Source of the DNA: Pelagibius litoralis
Lineage (GTDB): Bacteria > Pseudomonadota > Alphaproteobacteria > Kiloniellales > Kiloniellaceae
Assembly: GCF_011683915.1 (NCBI RefSeq)
Contig: NZ_JAAQPH010000004.1
Location: 270,249 to 334,248 of the forward strand
Length of the DNA stretch: 64,000 nt
Reading direction: 5' to 3'
Part shown: positions 25,829 through 35,363 of the stretch, piece by piece
How positions within the stretch are numbered: the first letter of the stretch is position 1
How the letters are laid out: the number at the start of each line of letters is the position of its first letter
Notes under the pieces: model-generated
Database searches by the model: none
Seen by the model: the letters and a program-made list of their open reading frames with translations, nothing else
What the model was told of the DNA's origin: nothing
Position numbers and translations under genes: made by a program

Positions 25829-26727
25829 CACGGCATCCTGGCCAGGGTGCGCAGCACGGTGAAACGCGCTGTCAGCATGGTCACCAGGGCTGAGGCAACC
25901 GGCAGGAGGATCAGCAGCGACCACTCGTGGGGCAGCAGGCTCATTTCAGGCAGCAGTCCGGAGTTGATGCGCTGCAGAAGATGGCGCCCCAGATAAAGGG
26001 TCGGGAGGGCGCAGAGCAGCCCGATCAGGCCGCCGCGCAGGCCGAGGCTGAGGGCATGGTTCTGAAACTGGCGGGCGACATAGGAATCCTGCGCGCCGAT
26101 CAGATGCAGCAGTTCGATGGCCTGCTCGTGGGCCGCCAGACCCATGCGGGTCACGAAAGCCACCATGATCGCGGCGGCGCAGACCACCATGGCGACGATC
26201 ACGATGGCCATGATCTCCACCGCCCAGGCGAGGTCCAAAAGGTGCGACAGCCAGCGTTGGTGATCGTCCACCAGGCTGCCGGGCGCAATGGCCAGGACCG
26301 AGCGGCGCAGGGCCGCCAGATCCGGTGGCTGGCCTGCATCCACCGTCACGGCGATCAGCCGCGGCAGCGGCAGGTCGCCGGCCAGCACCGCATCGCCCAG
26401 CCAGGGCTCCAGCAGTGCCGATATCTCGCTGGTCTGCATGGCGTCGACCGCGATAACCCCCTGGGTCTGCTCGAGCAGGGCGACGACTGCCGGCAATACG
26501 GGGTCGTTCCCGGTCGCGTTTTCCGCTGCTGGTGCCGCAGCCGGCAGCTGAACCGTCAAGGCGCCGGCCAGCCCGCTGTCCCAGCGCGAAGCCAGCTTGT
26601 TGGCCACCATGGCGCCGGCCAGGGCCAGGGCCGCCAGATAGACCATGATGGCAACCAGCAGCGGCAGATAGCGGCCTGAGGCATCGCGGTCGAGCGGAAC
26701 CGCCTGATGTTTGCGCCGCCGGCTCAT
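25828..26727 (-). CDS. ftsX: Cell division ABC transporter-like permease FtsX
   Basis: The 299-residue protein has a cytoplasmic basic start, one helix, a large periplasmic domain (about residues 45-165), and three further helices near the C-terminus: the FtsX topology. With FtsE it transmits ATP-dependent signals to periplasmic peptidoglycan hydrolase activators at the divisome. The gene overlaps ftsE by four bases. Confidence 0.9.
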   Translation of the reverse strand: MSRRRKHQAVPLDRDASGRYLPLLVAIMVYLAALALAGAMVANKLASRWDSGLAGALTVQLPAAAPAAENATGNDPVLPAVVALLEQTQGVIAVDAMQTSEISALLEPWLGDAVLAGDLPLPRLIAVTVDAGQPPDLAALRRSVLAIAPGSLVDDHQRWLSHLLDLAWAVEIMAIVIVAMVVCAAAIMVAFVTRMGLAAHEQAIELLHLIGAQDSYVARQFQNHALSLGLRGGLIGLLCALPTLYLGRHLLQRINSGLLPEMSLLPHEWSLLILLPVASALVTMLTARFTVLRTLARMP

Positions 26728-27416
26728 GGCGCTTCCCGTTTGGGTGCGGCAGCGGAATCGCCGGACGAATCGATCTCGCCGCCGCTCAGCCGGGTAATTG
26801 GATGGCGGAAGCGCTGAACAAGCGATTCGTTATGCGTGGCGATGACAACGGTGGTGCCGATTTTGTTCAGCTCTTCGAAGAGATAAAGCAGCCGTACCGC
26901 CATGCGGTCGTCCAGGTTGCCGGTCGGTTCGTCGGCCAGCAGCAGGCTGGGCCGGCCGATGACGGCACGGGCGATCGCCACCCGCTGCTGCTGCCCGCCG
27001 GAGAGCGTTGGCGGCAGGGCATCCATGTGGTCGGCCAGGCCGACCCAGCTCAGCAGTTCTTCGACGTCCTTGGCACTGCGGGCGCCGGCTTCTCCGCTGA
27101 TTTGCAGAGGCAGGGCCACGTTTTCGCGCGCGGTGAGGTGTTCCAGCAGTCGAAAGTCCTGGAAAACGACTCCGATTTGCCGCCGCAGCAGGGCCGTCTC
27201 GCGCCGCGAGAGCCCGGCGATATCGCGCCCGAAGAGCGCCACGCGGCCGTCGCTGGGGTGCTGCGCAAGGTACATCATGCGCAATAGCGAAGATTTGCCC
27301 GCGCCGCTGGCCCCGACGAGGAAGTGATAGGATCCGGGGTCGAACTGCAGGGAGATGTGCTTCAGGATCTCCGGACCCTTGCCATAGCGCAGCACGACGT
27401 CCTCGAAGCGAACCAA
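26724..27416 (-). CDS. ftsE: Cell division ATP-binding protein FtsE
   Basis: The 230-residue ABC ATPase has Walker A GASGAGKS (35-42), the Q-loop in [15 protein letters not shown], signature [14 protein letters not shown] and Walker [13 protein letters not shown]. The only suitable start is TTG 27416 (protein start [11 protein letters not shown]), with AAGGGA upstream; a rare start codon may keep expression low. It is first in the ftsE-ftsX-ydcF-plsC operon and diverges from the zinc-ribbon gene. Confidence 0.94.
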   Translation of the reverse strand: MVRFEDVVLRYGKGPEILKHISLQFDPGSYHFLVGASGAGKSSLLRMMYLAQHPSDGRVALFGRDIAGLSRRETALLRRQIGVVFQDFRLLEHLTARENVALPLQISGEAGARSAKDVEELLSWVGLADHMDALPPTLSGGQQQRVAIARAVIGRPSLLLADEPTGNLDDRMAVRLLYLFEELNKIGTTVVIATHNESLVQRFRHPITRLSGGEIDSSGDSAAAPKREAP

Positions 27417-27495
27417 ACTTAAATTTCCCTTTTGCGGAAGCGTGAATCGAAAATGGCATAGGCACGTCAGCCCCGTAAAGGTTTCTGCTCATGCC

Positions 27496-27524
27496 TTGCT
27501 TTGATTATACCCCGACCATATAAG
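27496..27524 (+). promoter_or_regulatory. Predicted promoter of the zinc-ribbon protein gene
   Basis: TTGCTT (27496-27501), a 17-base spacer and TATAAG (27519-27524) lie 37 bases before ATG 27562, in the divergent gap with ftsE. Confidence 0.5.
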
Positions 27525-27561
27525 ATTACCGGATCATCTGCTGGGGGGGCAGTGCGCCTCT

Positions 27562-28230
27562 ATGATTGTTTCTTGTCCTGCCTGCGAAAGCCGCTTTGCC
27601 GTCGAGCGAGAACAGCTCGGCTTTGACGGGCGTATCGTGCGCTGTGGCAAGTGCGGCAATTGCTGGCATCAGATGCCGGAGGACGAACCGCCCGAGGCTG
27701 TTGAAGCCGCGCCGGCGGAATCCGAATCCATTCCCCCACCGCCGCTGCGGCCGCCACAGCGGCGGCCCGCCCCGAAAAAAGCCAAGGCCAGACGCGGCGG
27801 TGCTATCGGCTGGCTGTTGTTGCTGTTGTTCCTGCTCGGCCTGGTCGCCGGTGCCTGGTTCGGACGCGATCAGGTCGTCGCCCAGTTCCCGCAGACCGAA
27901 CCCGTCTATCAGGCGCTTGGAATTCCCGTGATGCCGCCAGGGCCGACGCTGGAACTGCGGGTTGCCGATCCGAAGTCGACGGTGCGTGAAGGCGACAGGG
28001 TTATCCTCTTGAGAGGCACTGTCACCAACATCTCAACGCGCAAGCAGTCGGTGCCGAAGCTGATGGCACGCCTGACCGGCAAGGACGGGGAGGTCCTGCT
28101 TGAGTGGGTCTTCGAGGCGCCGAAGGCCGAGTTGGATGCCGGCGGTGAGGTCGAGTTCGCCACCGAAGCGGTGAACCCGCCAAGCGAAGGCCAGAACCTC
28201 ACGATCAACTTCGTCAAAGAAGAGGAATAA
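27562..28230 (+). CDS. MJ0042-type zinc-ribbon membrane protein (DUF3426-like)
   Basis: The 222-residue protein begins with the MJ0042 zinc finger: C5-P-A-C8 and C28-G-K-C31. A Pro-rich linker, one strong membrane helix (about residues 75-97, Leu-rich) and a C-terminal beta domain follow, the latter resembling DUF3426 (RVILLRGTVTNISTRKQSVPKL). The zinc ribbon faces the cytoplasm and the beta domain the periplasm. Function is unknown. It is followed by cpdR after 180 bases. Confidence 0.85.
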   Translation: MIVSCPACESRFAVEREQLGFDGRIVRCGKCGNCWHQMPEDEPPEAVEAAPAESESIPPPPLRPPQRRPAPKKAKARRGGAIGWLLLLLFLLGLVAGAWFGRDQVVAQFPQTEPVYQALGIPVMPPGPTLELRVADPKSTVREGDRVILLRGTVTNISTRKQSVPKLMARLTGKDGEVLLEWVFEAPKAELDAGGEVEFATEAVNPPSEGQNLTINFVKEEE

Positions 28231-28262
28231 CCGTTCCGGCGCGTGCCGATCGGCCCTTCCCA

Positions 28263-28278
28263 TTAAGCCTTGCTTAAC
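28263..28278. promoter_or_regulatory. CtrA-binding box upstream of cpdR
   Basis: TTAA (28263-28266), seven bases and TTAAC (28274-28278) match TTAA-N7-TTAAC exactly, 132 bases upstream of the cpdR ATG. CpdR helps control CtrA proteolysis in other alphaproteobacteria, so this would close a feedback loop. Confidence 0.6.
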
Positions 28279-28410
28279 CACGCGGTGGCAGTTTGGCCAA
28301 GAGGGTCGGGCCCGGTAGCCCGTTGGAGTCGGACACGCCGCAGAGGCGCTTCAACTCCTTTCGAGACCGGGCTCCGGACCGATCGATGATCCGCAGGAGA
28401 GGTTAGCAAC

Positions 28411-28788
28411 ATGGCGCATATCCTGGTCGCCGAAGACGATACTGCAGTTCAGAGCTTTGTCAGCCGGGCCTTGGCCCATCGGGGCCACAAGGTGACCTCC
28501 GTAGAGGACGGCGTGCAGGCCTTGGAGGCACTTGGCGGCAGAGAGTTCGATCTGTTGATTACCGACATCGTGATGCCGAGCCTCGACGGTATCGGTCTTG
28601 CGCTGAAAGTGGCGAAGGATCACCCCAGCCTGCCGGTCCTGCTGATGACCGGCTACTCCGCGGAGCGCCAGCGCGCGCATAACCTCGAAGAACTGATCTG
28701 CGAAGTCATTACCAAGCCCTTCACGCTGCTCGAGATCTGCGAGGCTGCCGAGGCCGCCCTCGAAACCGAGCCGATGACCTGCCACTAA
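28411..28788 (+). CDS. cpdR: Single-domain response regulator CpdR
   Basis: The 125-residue receiver-only protein has the acidic pair E8-D9-D10, the phospho-acceptor D52 in LLITDIVMPS, the Thr/Ser in LLMTGYSAERQRAHNLEELI and the conserved Lys in VITKPFTL. The RQRAHNLEELI segment is typical of CpdR. In Caulobacter, unphosphorylated CpdR guides ClpXP to degrade CtrA and other cell-cycle proteins. No output domain is present. An exact CtrA box upstream supports the assignment. Confidence 0.92.
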   Translation: MAHILVAEDDTAVQSFVSRALAHRGHKVTSVEDGVQALEALGGREFDLLITDIVMPSLDGIGLALKVAKDHPSLPVLLMTGYSAERQRAHNLEELICEVITKPFTLLEICEAAEAALETEPMTCH

Positions 28789-28825
28789 GGCCGTCGTTAC
28801 CAGGGCCGTTGCAGCAGAGTCTGAT

Positions 28826-31339
28826 CTAGAACTGCTTCAGCAAGCGGTCGATATAATCCAGTTCCTCCAAAGAGCGGTTCCGCTGGCCGCGCCGGCGGCG
28901 TAGTTCGTCGACGATCTCGCGGCTGCGCTGCAGCTCCATCTGATCGGGAATCTGGACACCCTCGCCGATATTGGTGTTGCCGCTGGAGCCCTCTCTCTCG
29001 CGTCCCAGGGGATCGCGGTTGGCCGGGCCGGGGCGTCCGGAGACGCTGCCTTCGCCGGTTTCGCCGGGCTGATTGGCGAACATCTCCATGAAGCGGTCCA
29101 GGGTGGCCTGCATGCCCTGCTGCAACTGATCCAGGGATCGGGTCTGGGGCGGCACGGCTTGGCCCGGCTGCTCGCCTGAAAGGGCATCGCGGGCATCGCG
29201 CATTTCCCGCTCCGCACGGCCCAGCGGCCGGGGGATGTCGCCCATTGCATCGCCGAGCTGGCGCATCAGCTCGCCCAGGCTGCGGCGCAGTTCCTCCTGG
29301 CGCTGGGCATCCGACATGTTGTCGCTCTGGCCCTGCCGCTGGTTCTGTCCTTCGCCTTCCCCCTGGCCCTGCGGGCTGTTTTGCTGTTGGCCCTGCTGCG
29401 AACGGTTGAAGCTGCGGTCCAGAAGGTCCTGCTGCTCGCGCATCATGTTTTCCAGGTTCTCCATCATGCGCGAGGCATCCTGCATGTCCTGGTTCATCTG
29501 CCCGGCATAGGGATTGGCCGTCAGGTTTTCCAGCATCTCGCGGAGCTGGGACAGCAGCTCCTGCGCGGCCTCACGCGCGCCGGACTGCGCCAGTTCGCGG
29601 GCCCGCTCGATCAGGCTCTGCAGGTCCTGGCGGTTCAGCATCTGCGCGTTGGGCGGCATTTGTTCGCTCGGCTGTTCGCCCTGCGCCATCTGCTCGCGCA
29701 TCTGTTCGGCAAGCTCGTCGAGAAAATTGTCGAGGGCGGCCTGGAGTTCATCCATCAGGCGCTGGATCTCCGCGTCGTCGGCGCCGCGCTCCAGGGCCTC
29801 CGCCAGCGCCTGCTGGGCGTCGCGCAGCGCGCGCTCGGCAATGGCCAGTTCGCCTTCCTCGATGCGCAGGGCCGTATCCCACAGCAGTTGCTGCACTTCG
29901 GTTATGGCCTTGGCGGAGGGGTCGTAGATCAGGCGGCGCTCGGCGGAGCGGATCGCCAGGGCGACCACCAGATCGTGGAAGAAGTGATCGGGACGCTCAT
30001 AGAGCGCGCTCAGGCTCTGGACCACCGGCAGGCGCGCCTGCGGATTGAGGGTCAGCTGTTTGCGCAGCTCGACCAGGGCTCTCGCCACCGGATGATTGAA
30101 GATTCGTTCCGGCAGCACCGTCCGCAGGGTTTCGCTGCGTCCTTCCTGGCCCGGGTGATCCCTGGCGACCAGTTGAATCTCGACAGCCAGTCCGGCCCAG
30201 GGGTGCGGGGTCAGGTCGCGGTAGGTTGCCGCCTTGCTGATCTTCGGCGCCGCGCCCGGCACCACCAGATCGATCTCCAGCGGCGTTTCCTCTGGTTTGT
30301 CGATCCGCGTGATAATCGCCTTGGCGGTGACCAGGCCATAGTCGTCTTCGGCCTGATAGGTGATCCGCAGTGCCGAACGCTCGCTGCGCCCCGGCGCCGA
30401 TTCGAAGACGATCTGCGGCGGCGTGTCTGCGATCAGTTCAAGCGGCCATTCCGCCAGGTCGCGGCTGCCCTGCTGGATGCTGAGGCTGGTCCCCTCGCTC
30501 AGTTGCCGCTCCAGGCGATAGGCGTTCTGTGCGAAAGGCTCGAATGGCTCCAGGGTTTCGTCGATCTTGAGGCTCGGCGCCGTGTCGCCGCCCTGGACCT
30601 GAGCCAGCAGTACAGAACCGCTGGGGACCCGCAGGACCGGCTTGTTTTCCGCTGTGGCATCCAGATAGAGCGGTGCCAGGCCGGTGTAGGTCGGCGGGTT
30701 GATCCAGGCATCCAGGCTGGGCGGCAGGGCGGCTTGGCCGCTGAACTGGGGCGACACCGCGCTGGCCAGGCGGCTGGTCACGTTGCCGTCCGAGCTGGCG
30801 AAGGCGACAACGATCAACAGCAGCACGAAACCGCGCAGCGCCCAGGGGTCCAGGCCGGCCAGGCCCGGGCGCGGGGCGCGGACCCGAAGGCCGCTGAGGC
30901 CGCGGATCGCCCGATGCTGGTGGACCCGCCAGAGGGCCTTGGACGCCGGGTCGCCGTGGCCCGTCATCATCCGGTCGTCGAGAGCGGTGAGGGGCCGGTG
31001 GGAGAGGTCGCTGTCGCGTTCCAGGCGCCGCTTCGCGGCCTGCTGGTCCGGCAGCGTAATGGCCTTTTTGGCCCGCCAGAGGCCGTGGCCCAGGGCGCCG
31101 AGGAAACCGATGAGAACCAGCAGGTGGAGCCAAGCCGGCAGAGTCGGAAGGATGCCGAAGAGCGCGAGTGAGAGAAACAGTCCGAAGATCCCGAGAACGG
31201 GCCAGATCGCGGGCCAGATGGTCTCCCAGGCGACGGCGCCGCGGGCAAGCCCCAGCAGCCAGCCGAAGTGCCTCAGCTTACGGTCGGATCGGGTGCTTCC
31301 CGCATCAGAAGAGGGGGTCTGCGGCCGTCTCGAGGTCAT
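28826..31339 (-). CDS. TIGR02302-type (DUF4175) large membrane protein
   Basis: The 837-residue protein has two or three N-terminal membrane helices (to about residue 90, and another about 165-180), a long periplasmic part and a Gln/Met-rich, helix-forming stretch near residues 540-720 with many Q and M residues, ending in a basic coiled segment. This matches the alphaproteobacterial TIGR02302 family, whose function is unknown; members often lie near lysA and argH as here. The start has GGAGG about 5 bases ahead of ATG 31339. Confidence 0.85.
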   Translation of the reverse strand: MTSRRPQTPSSDAGSTRSDRKLRHFGWLLGLARGAVAWETIWPAIWPVLGIFGLFLSLALFGILPTLPAWLHLLVLIGFLGALGHGLWRAKKAITLPDQQAAKRRLERDSDLSHRPLTALDDRMMTGHGDPASKALWRVHQHRAIRGLSGLRVRAPRPGLAGLDPWALRGFVLLLIVVAFASSDGNVTSRLASAVSPQFSGQAALPPSLDAWINPPTYTGLAPLYLDATAENKPVLRVPSGSVLLAQVQGGDTAPSLKIDETLEPFEPFAQNAYRLERQLSEGTSLSIQQGSRDLAEWPLELIADTPPQIVFESAPGRSERSALRITYQAEDDYGLVTAKAIITRIDKPEETPLEIDLVVPGAAPKISKAATYRDLTPHPWAGLAVEIQLVARDHPGQEGRSETLRTVLPERIFNHPVARALVELRKQLTLNPQARLPVVQSLSALYERPDHFFHDLVVALAIRSAERRLIYDPSAKAITEVQQLLWDTALRIEEGELAIAERALRDAQQALAEALERGADDAEIQRLMDELQAALDNFLDELAEQMREQMAQGEQPSEQMPPNAQMLNRQDLQSLIERARELAQSGAREAAQELLSQLREMLENLTANPYAGQMNQDMQDASRMMENLENMMREQQDLLDRSFNRSQQGQQQNSPQGQGEGEGQNQRQGQSDNMSDAQRQEELRRSLGELMRQLGDAMGDIPRPLGRAEREMRDARDALSGEQPGQAVPPQTRSLDQLQQGMQATLDRFMEMFANQPGETGEGSVSGRPGPANRDPLGREREGSSGNTNIGEGVQIPDQMELQRSREIVDELRRRRGQRNRSLEELDYIDRLLKQF

Positions 31340-31416
31340 ATGTCCTCCTGTCCTTCCGTCTCCCCCATTTCCAAACTATAGCCAGATCCGAACGATGGTA
31401 GTCCGACTATAAAACG

Positions 31417-32772
31417 TTACGCCCCCAGGGCAGTCTTCAAACCACCGTGAGGGGTCTGCTGCTGCTCCCGCCCGGTTGCGGTCTCGTCCAACCAGTCGGG
31501 AAGGCGATCCTGTCCGATCATTGTGTCATAATTCATACGGGCGCGCACCACTGCCGAGCGGTCGCCGCGCACCAGGACCTCCGGGGCCAGGGGCCGGGAA
31601 TTGTAGGTCGACGCCATGACGAAGCTGTAGGCGCCGGCGGAGCTGAAGACCAGAAGGTCGCCCTCGCGCAGGGGCGGCAGCGGGCGTTGCTTGGCGAAGG
31701 TATCCGTCGATTCGCAGACCGGCCCCACCACATCGACCGGGTGCAGGGCGGTCCCCTCCGGCGTTTGCGCGACCGGCAGGATTTCGTGCCAAGCGTCATA
31801 GAGCGAGGGGCGGATCAGGTCGTTCATCGCCGCATCGACGATGACGAAACGCCGCTCGCCGTTGTCCTTTACAAAGAGAACCCGGGTCACCAGCAGCCCC
31901 GCGTTACCGACCAGCAGGCGGCCGGGTTCGAAGACCAGCTCGGCGTCCAGGCCGCTCACCAGCCCACGGACCATCTGGGTGTAGTCGCGGACGCGCTGTT
32001 CGGACTCTTCGAACTGGCCCTGCAGATCGTGCTTGTAGCTGATCCCGATGCCGCCCCCCAGATCGAGACGGCGCAGCGGCACGCCGGCTGCGCGCAGTTC
32101 GTGGTAGAGGCCGATGAGGCGCTGAAAGGCGGCTCGGTAAGGTGCGACATCGGTCAACTGCGAGCCGATGTGAACCGCCAGTCCCTCGAAACGTATGCCC
32201 GGCAGGCTCTTGGTCTGCATCAGGAAGGCGCGGGCTTCGTCCGCATCGATGCCGAACTTGCTGTCGGCGCGCCCGGTGGTGATCTGATCCAGGGTGCCGG
32301 CGTCGACATTGGGGTTTACCCTGACGGCAACCGGCGCGGTCGTGCCGCGCTGCTGGGCGACCTGGGACAGCAGTTCCAGCTCGGCGAAGGACTCCACATT
32401 GAACTGCATGATGCCTGCATCCAGGCCGGCGGCCATCTCCGGCGCGGTCTTGCCGACGCCGGCAAAGACGATCCGCTCGGCGGGAACCCCGGCGGCAAGG
32501 GCGCGGCGCAGTTCGCCTTCGGAAACCACATCGGCGCCGGCACCCAGCTCGGCGAAGGTCTTAATGACCGCTTGGTTGGAGTTGGCCTTCAAGGCATAGC
32601 AAATGGTCGCGGGCAGGCCGGACAGCGCGGCGGCAAAGCTGCGGTAGCCGCTCTCCAGGGCATCGCCGGAGTAGCAGTAGAAGGGCGTGCCGACCTCCTC
32701 CGCCAGACGGTCGAGCGGTACCTGCGAAACATGCAGGCGACCGTCGCGATAGGGGAAGAAGTTACGGCTCAT
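31417..32772 (-). CDS. lysA: Diaminopimelate decarboxylase
   Basis: The 451-residue PLP enzyme has the PLP Lys 62 in YALKANSNQAVI, the HIGSQL segment, GGGIGISY and EPGRLLVGNAG, and the C-terminal GPVCESTDTF with the catalytic Cys. It decarboxylates meso-diaminopimelate to lysine. It follows lptM and argH in the same leftward set, the widespread argH-lptM-lysA arrangement. The tail after residue 430 is a short non-conserved extension. Confidence 0.95.
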   Translation of the reverse strand: MSRNFFPYRDGRLHVSQVPLDRLAEEVGTPFYCYSGDALESGYRSFAAALSGLPATICYALKANSNQAVIKTFAELGAGADVVSEGELRRALAAGVPAERIVFAGVGKTAPEMAAGLDAGIMQFNVESFAELELLSQVAQQRGTTAPVAVRVNPNVDAGTLDQITTGRADSKFGIDADEARAFLMQTKSLPGIRFEGLAVHIGSQLTDVAPYRAAFQRLIGLYHELRAAGVPLRRLDLGGGIGISYKHDLQGQFEESEQRVRDYTQMVRGLVSGLDAELVFEPGRLLVGNAGLLVTRVLFVKDNGERRFVIVDAAMNDLIRPSLYDAWHEILPVAQTPEGTALHPVDVVGPVCESTDTFAKQRPLPPLREGDLLVFSSAGAYSFVMASTYNSRPLAPEVLVRGDRSAVVRARMNYDTMIGQDRLPDWLDETATGREQQQTPHGGLKTALGA

Positions 32773-32834
32773 GGATGTCGGTTCCTTTTCGGCAGCCTGT
32801 TTTTCCGGCGCTGGGCGGGAAAGGACGGCGCCTG

Positions 32835-33086
32835 TCAGTAGGTCGTGGTCTTGGTGCGCGAGTCTCTGAAGATCGATGTCGGCCCCCGGTCCTCATAGGG
32901 GTCTGCCCCCTCCGGCGGCGGCCCGACGGTGCCCGGCGCGGGATAGGCCTGCGGATAGGTGTAGGCGCTCTTTTCTGCTTCCGGCGGTTTGGGGCTGCCT
33001 TTTTTGCCGCAGGCGCCAAGTCCGATCAGCAGGGCCGTCATGACAACCACCAGGGCCAGGGATCGATTGTTTCGGCTTGCCATCAT
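32835..33086 (-). CDS. lptM: Small lipoprotein, LptM (YifL) type
   Basis: The 83-residue protein has a signal peptide ending in the lipobox L-I-G-L-G-A-C, then G-K-K-G-S-P-K-P-P, the conserved core of LptM, followed by a Pro/Tyr-rich tail. LptM assists assembly of the LptDE lipopolysaccharide translocon in enterobacteria. Two consecutive ATG codons (33086, 33083) overlap the argH stop. The position between argH and lysA is the classical one. Confidence 0.8.
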   Translation of the reverse strand: MMASRNNRSLALVVVMTALLIGLGACGKKGSPKPPEAEKSAYTYPQAYPAPGTVGPPPEGADPYEDRGPTSIFRDSRTKTTTY

Positions 33087-34525
33087 TGGAAGCGCTCCTT
33101 TGCTGCGGCGATTGCCTGGCGCACCTGCGCCGGGGCCGTGCCGCCATGACTGTCGCGGCTGGCGACGGCTTTTTCAACGCTCAAAACCTCGAAGATCTCT
33201 TCGTTGATGCCGGCTTCGACGGCCTGCATCTCCGACAGCGGCAAGGCGGCCAGGGCGCAGCCGCGCTCCTCGGCCAGGCGGACGATGCTGCCGGTCACGT
33301 GATGGGCCTGGCGGAACGGCAGGCCGAGCCGGCGCACCAGCCAGTCCGCCAGGTCGGTGGCGGTGATGAAACCGTGGTCGGTCGCCTGGCGCAGGGCGGT
33401 GCGGTCGGCGGTCATGTCCTGGACCATTCCGGTCATGGCGGTGACGCAGAGCTGCAGGGTATCGGCCGCATCGAACAGCGGTTCCTTATCCTCCTGCATG
33501 TCCTTGCCATAGGACAGGGGCAGTCCCTTCATGACGATCAGCAGGCTGTTGAGGGCGCCGATCACCCGCCCGGCCTTGCCGCGGATCAGCTCCGCCGCGT
33601 CGGGATTGCGCTTCTGCGGCATGATCGACGAGCCGGTGGTAAAGGCGTCGGAGAGTTGGACGAAGCGGAAGCCGGCGGAACACCAGAGCACCAGCTCTTC
33701 GGCAAAGCGCGACAGGTGTATCGTCAGGATCGCCCCGGTGGAGAGGAACTCCAGCACATAGTCGCGGTCGGAAACCGCATCGATGGAATTGGCCATCGGC
33801 CGGTCGAAGCCCAGCGCCTTTGCCGTGGCCTGCCGGTCGATGGGAAACGACGTGCCGGCCAGCGCGGCGGCGCCCAGCGGCGATTCGTTCATCCGCGCCC
33901 GACAGTCGCGCAGGCGGCCGCGGTCGCGGCCCAGCATCTCGACGTAGGCCATCATATGGTGGCCGAAAGTCACCGGCTGGGCTGCCTGCAGGTGGGTATA
34001 GCCGGGCATGATGCTGTCGGCCTCGGCCTCGGCCTGGGCGATCAGGGCGGCTTGCAGCCCGCCGACGGCGGCTTCCAGGCGCTCGACCGCGGCGCGGGTC
34101 CAGAGGCGCACGTCCAGCGCCACCTGATCGTTACGCGATCGCGCGGTGTGCAGGCGCCCCGCCGCTTCGCCGACCAGCTCGCGCAGCCTGGCCTCGATAT
34201 TCATATGGATGTCTTCGAGGCTGGCTTTGAAGGTGAAGCTGCCGTTTTCGATTTCTGACAAGATCGTGTCTAGACCCGAAAGGATCGCGGCCCCATCTTC
34301 TGGTGAGATGATCGCCTGCTCGACCAGCATGGCGCAGTGCGCCTTGGAGCCGGCGATATCCTGGGCATAGAGGCGCTGATCGAAGGAAATGGACGCATTG
34401 ATCTGTTCCATCACTTCCGCAGGGCCCGCTGTGAAGCGGCCGCCCCACATTGCGTTGGCATCGCCGTCGTTCCTTGCCTCCGGGCCGTTCCCGGTGGATT
34501 TTAACTTTTGTGTATCAGCGGTCAT
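33083..34525 (-). CDS. argH: Argininosuccinate lyase
   Basis: The 480-residue protein carries the fumarase-superfamily signature [12 protein letters not shown] with the catalytic Ser loop, plus [13 protein letters not shown] and [16 protein letters not shown]. It splits argininosuccinate to arginine and fumarate. The first 20 or so residues are a variable extension before MWGGRF. It diverges from a TlpA-like gene with only 25 bases between starts, so the two promoters must overlap the coding ends. Confidence 0.95.
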   Translation of the reverse strand: MTADTQKLKSTGNGPEARNDGDANAMWGGRFTAGPAEVMEQINASISFDQRLYAQDIAGSKAHCAMLVEQAIISPEDGAAILSGLDTILSEIENGSFTFKASLEDIHMNIEARLRELVGEAAGRLHTARSRNDQVALDVRLWTRAAVERLEAAVGGLQAALIAQAEAEADSIMPGYTHLQAAQPVTFGHHMMAYVEMLGRDRGRLRDCRARMNESPLGAAALAGTSFPIDRQATAKALGFDRPMANSIDAVSDRDYVLEFLSTGAILTIHLSRFAEELVLWCSAGFRFVQLSDAFTTGSSIMPQKRNPDAAELIRGKAGRVIGALNSLLIVMKGLPLSYGKDMQEDKEPLFDAADTLQLCVTAMTGMVQDMTADRTALRQATDHGFITATDLADWLVRRLGLPFRQAHHVTGSIVRLAEERGCALAALPLSEMQAVEAGINEEIFEVLSVEKAVASRDSHGGTAPAQVRQAIAAAKERFQ

Positions 34526-34550
34526 CTGCCTTTAGGAGGCCTTTGCGAAA

Positions 34551-35255
34551 ATGGTCACGACAAACAGGGATACGCCCGGCGGTATCAGGCGCCTGGGGGC
34601 CAGGATCCGGCGGACCCAGACCGGGCGCATCATGCGAAGAGCCCTCGCAGCCGTCGTGCTCGCCGTCCTTGCCGTGGCCTTTGCGATCTACCCGGACCTG
34701 GTCCGGGCATCAGGCGAGGAAAGGGCACCCAGCGAGGCGCCGTCGGCCCTCAAGGGCCCCTTTACCGAGAACTTTACCTTTTCGGACCCGCCGGTGCCAG
34801 CACCGAGCGTTGCCTTCGAATCCCTTTATGGCGTCCCCCTGGACCTTGGCGAATTCAAGGGCGAAGTGGTGCTGGTGAACTTCTGGGCCACCTGGTGCGC
34901 CCCTTGCGTGCGGGAGATGCCGGGGCTGGAACGCCTGCACCAGGCCCTGAAGGACGAGGGTTTTCTGGTCGCGGCGGTGTCCGAGGATCGCGGCGGCGCT
35001 GACAAGGTCGTGCCTTTCCTGGATCGTCTCGGCCTCAAGGAATTGCCGGTTTTCCTGGATCAGAAGGGGGCTCTGGCCCGGGCTTTTTCGGTGCGCGGCC
35101 TGCCGGCGACCTTCCTGATCGACCGCAACGGCGGTATCGTCGCCGGCCTGACCGGGCCGGCGGAGTGGGACTCGCCCGAAGCGATTGCCCTGATTCGTCA
35201 CTACCTGAGGTCCGATCCCAGCCCGGACGCGGGGGTTTCCAACACCTCAGGTTGA
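34551..35255 (+). CDS. TlpA-like membrane-anchored thiol-disulfide oxidoreductase
   Basis: The 234-residue protein has an N-terminal helix (about residues 30-47) that anchors it in the membrane and a periplasmic thioredoxin domain with WCAPC (115-119) and the cis-Pro in RGLPATFLIDRNG. Proteins of this group reduce periplasmic disulfides, often for cytochrome maturation or copper delivery. ATG 34551 has AGGAGG (34534-34539) upstream. An upstream divergent argH suggests the classical argH-tlpA pairing of alphaproteobacteria. Confidence 0.9.
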   Translation: MVTTNRDTPGGIRRLGARIRRTQTGRIMRRALAAVVLAVLAVAFAIYPDLVRASGEERAPSEAPSALKGPFTENFTFSDPPVPAPSVAFESLYGVPLDLGEFKGEVVLVNFWATWCAPCVREMPGLERLHQALKDEGFLVAAVSEDRGGADKVVPFLDRLGLKELPVFLDQKGALARAFSVRGLPATFLIDRNGGIVAGLTGPAEWDSPEAIALIRHYLRSDPSPDAGVSNTSG

Positions 35256-35363
35256 GAGATGTGATAATTTTCTCAAAATGCACGGAAAACTTGTGATTTG
35301 CCGGGTCCCTGGCCGATACTAGGGACTGCCGCCCGGTGAGGCTGCAGTGGTCAGGAGGGATCC

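Noticed and set aside
29381..31171. 596-residue open frame on the plus strand
   Set aside because: It is antisense to the TIGR02302 gene and has shadow-type composition.
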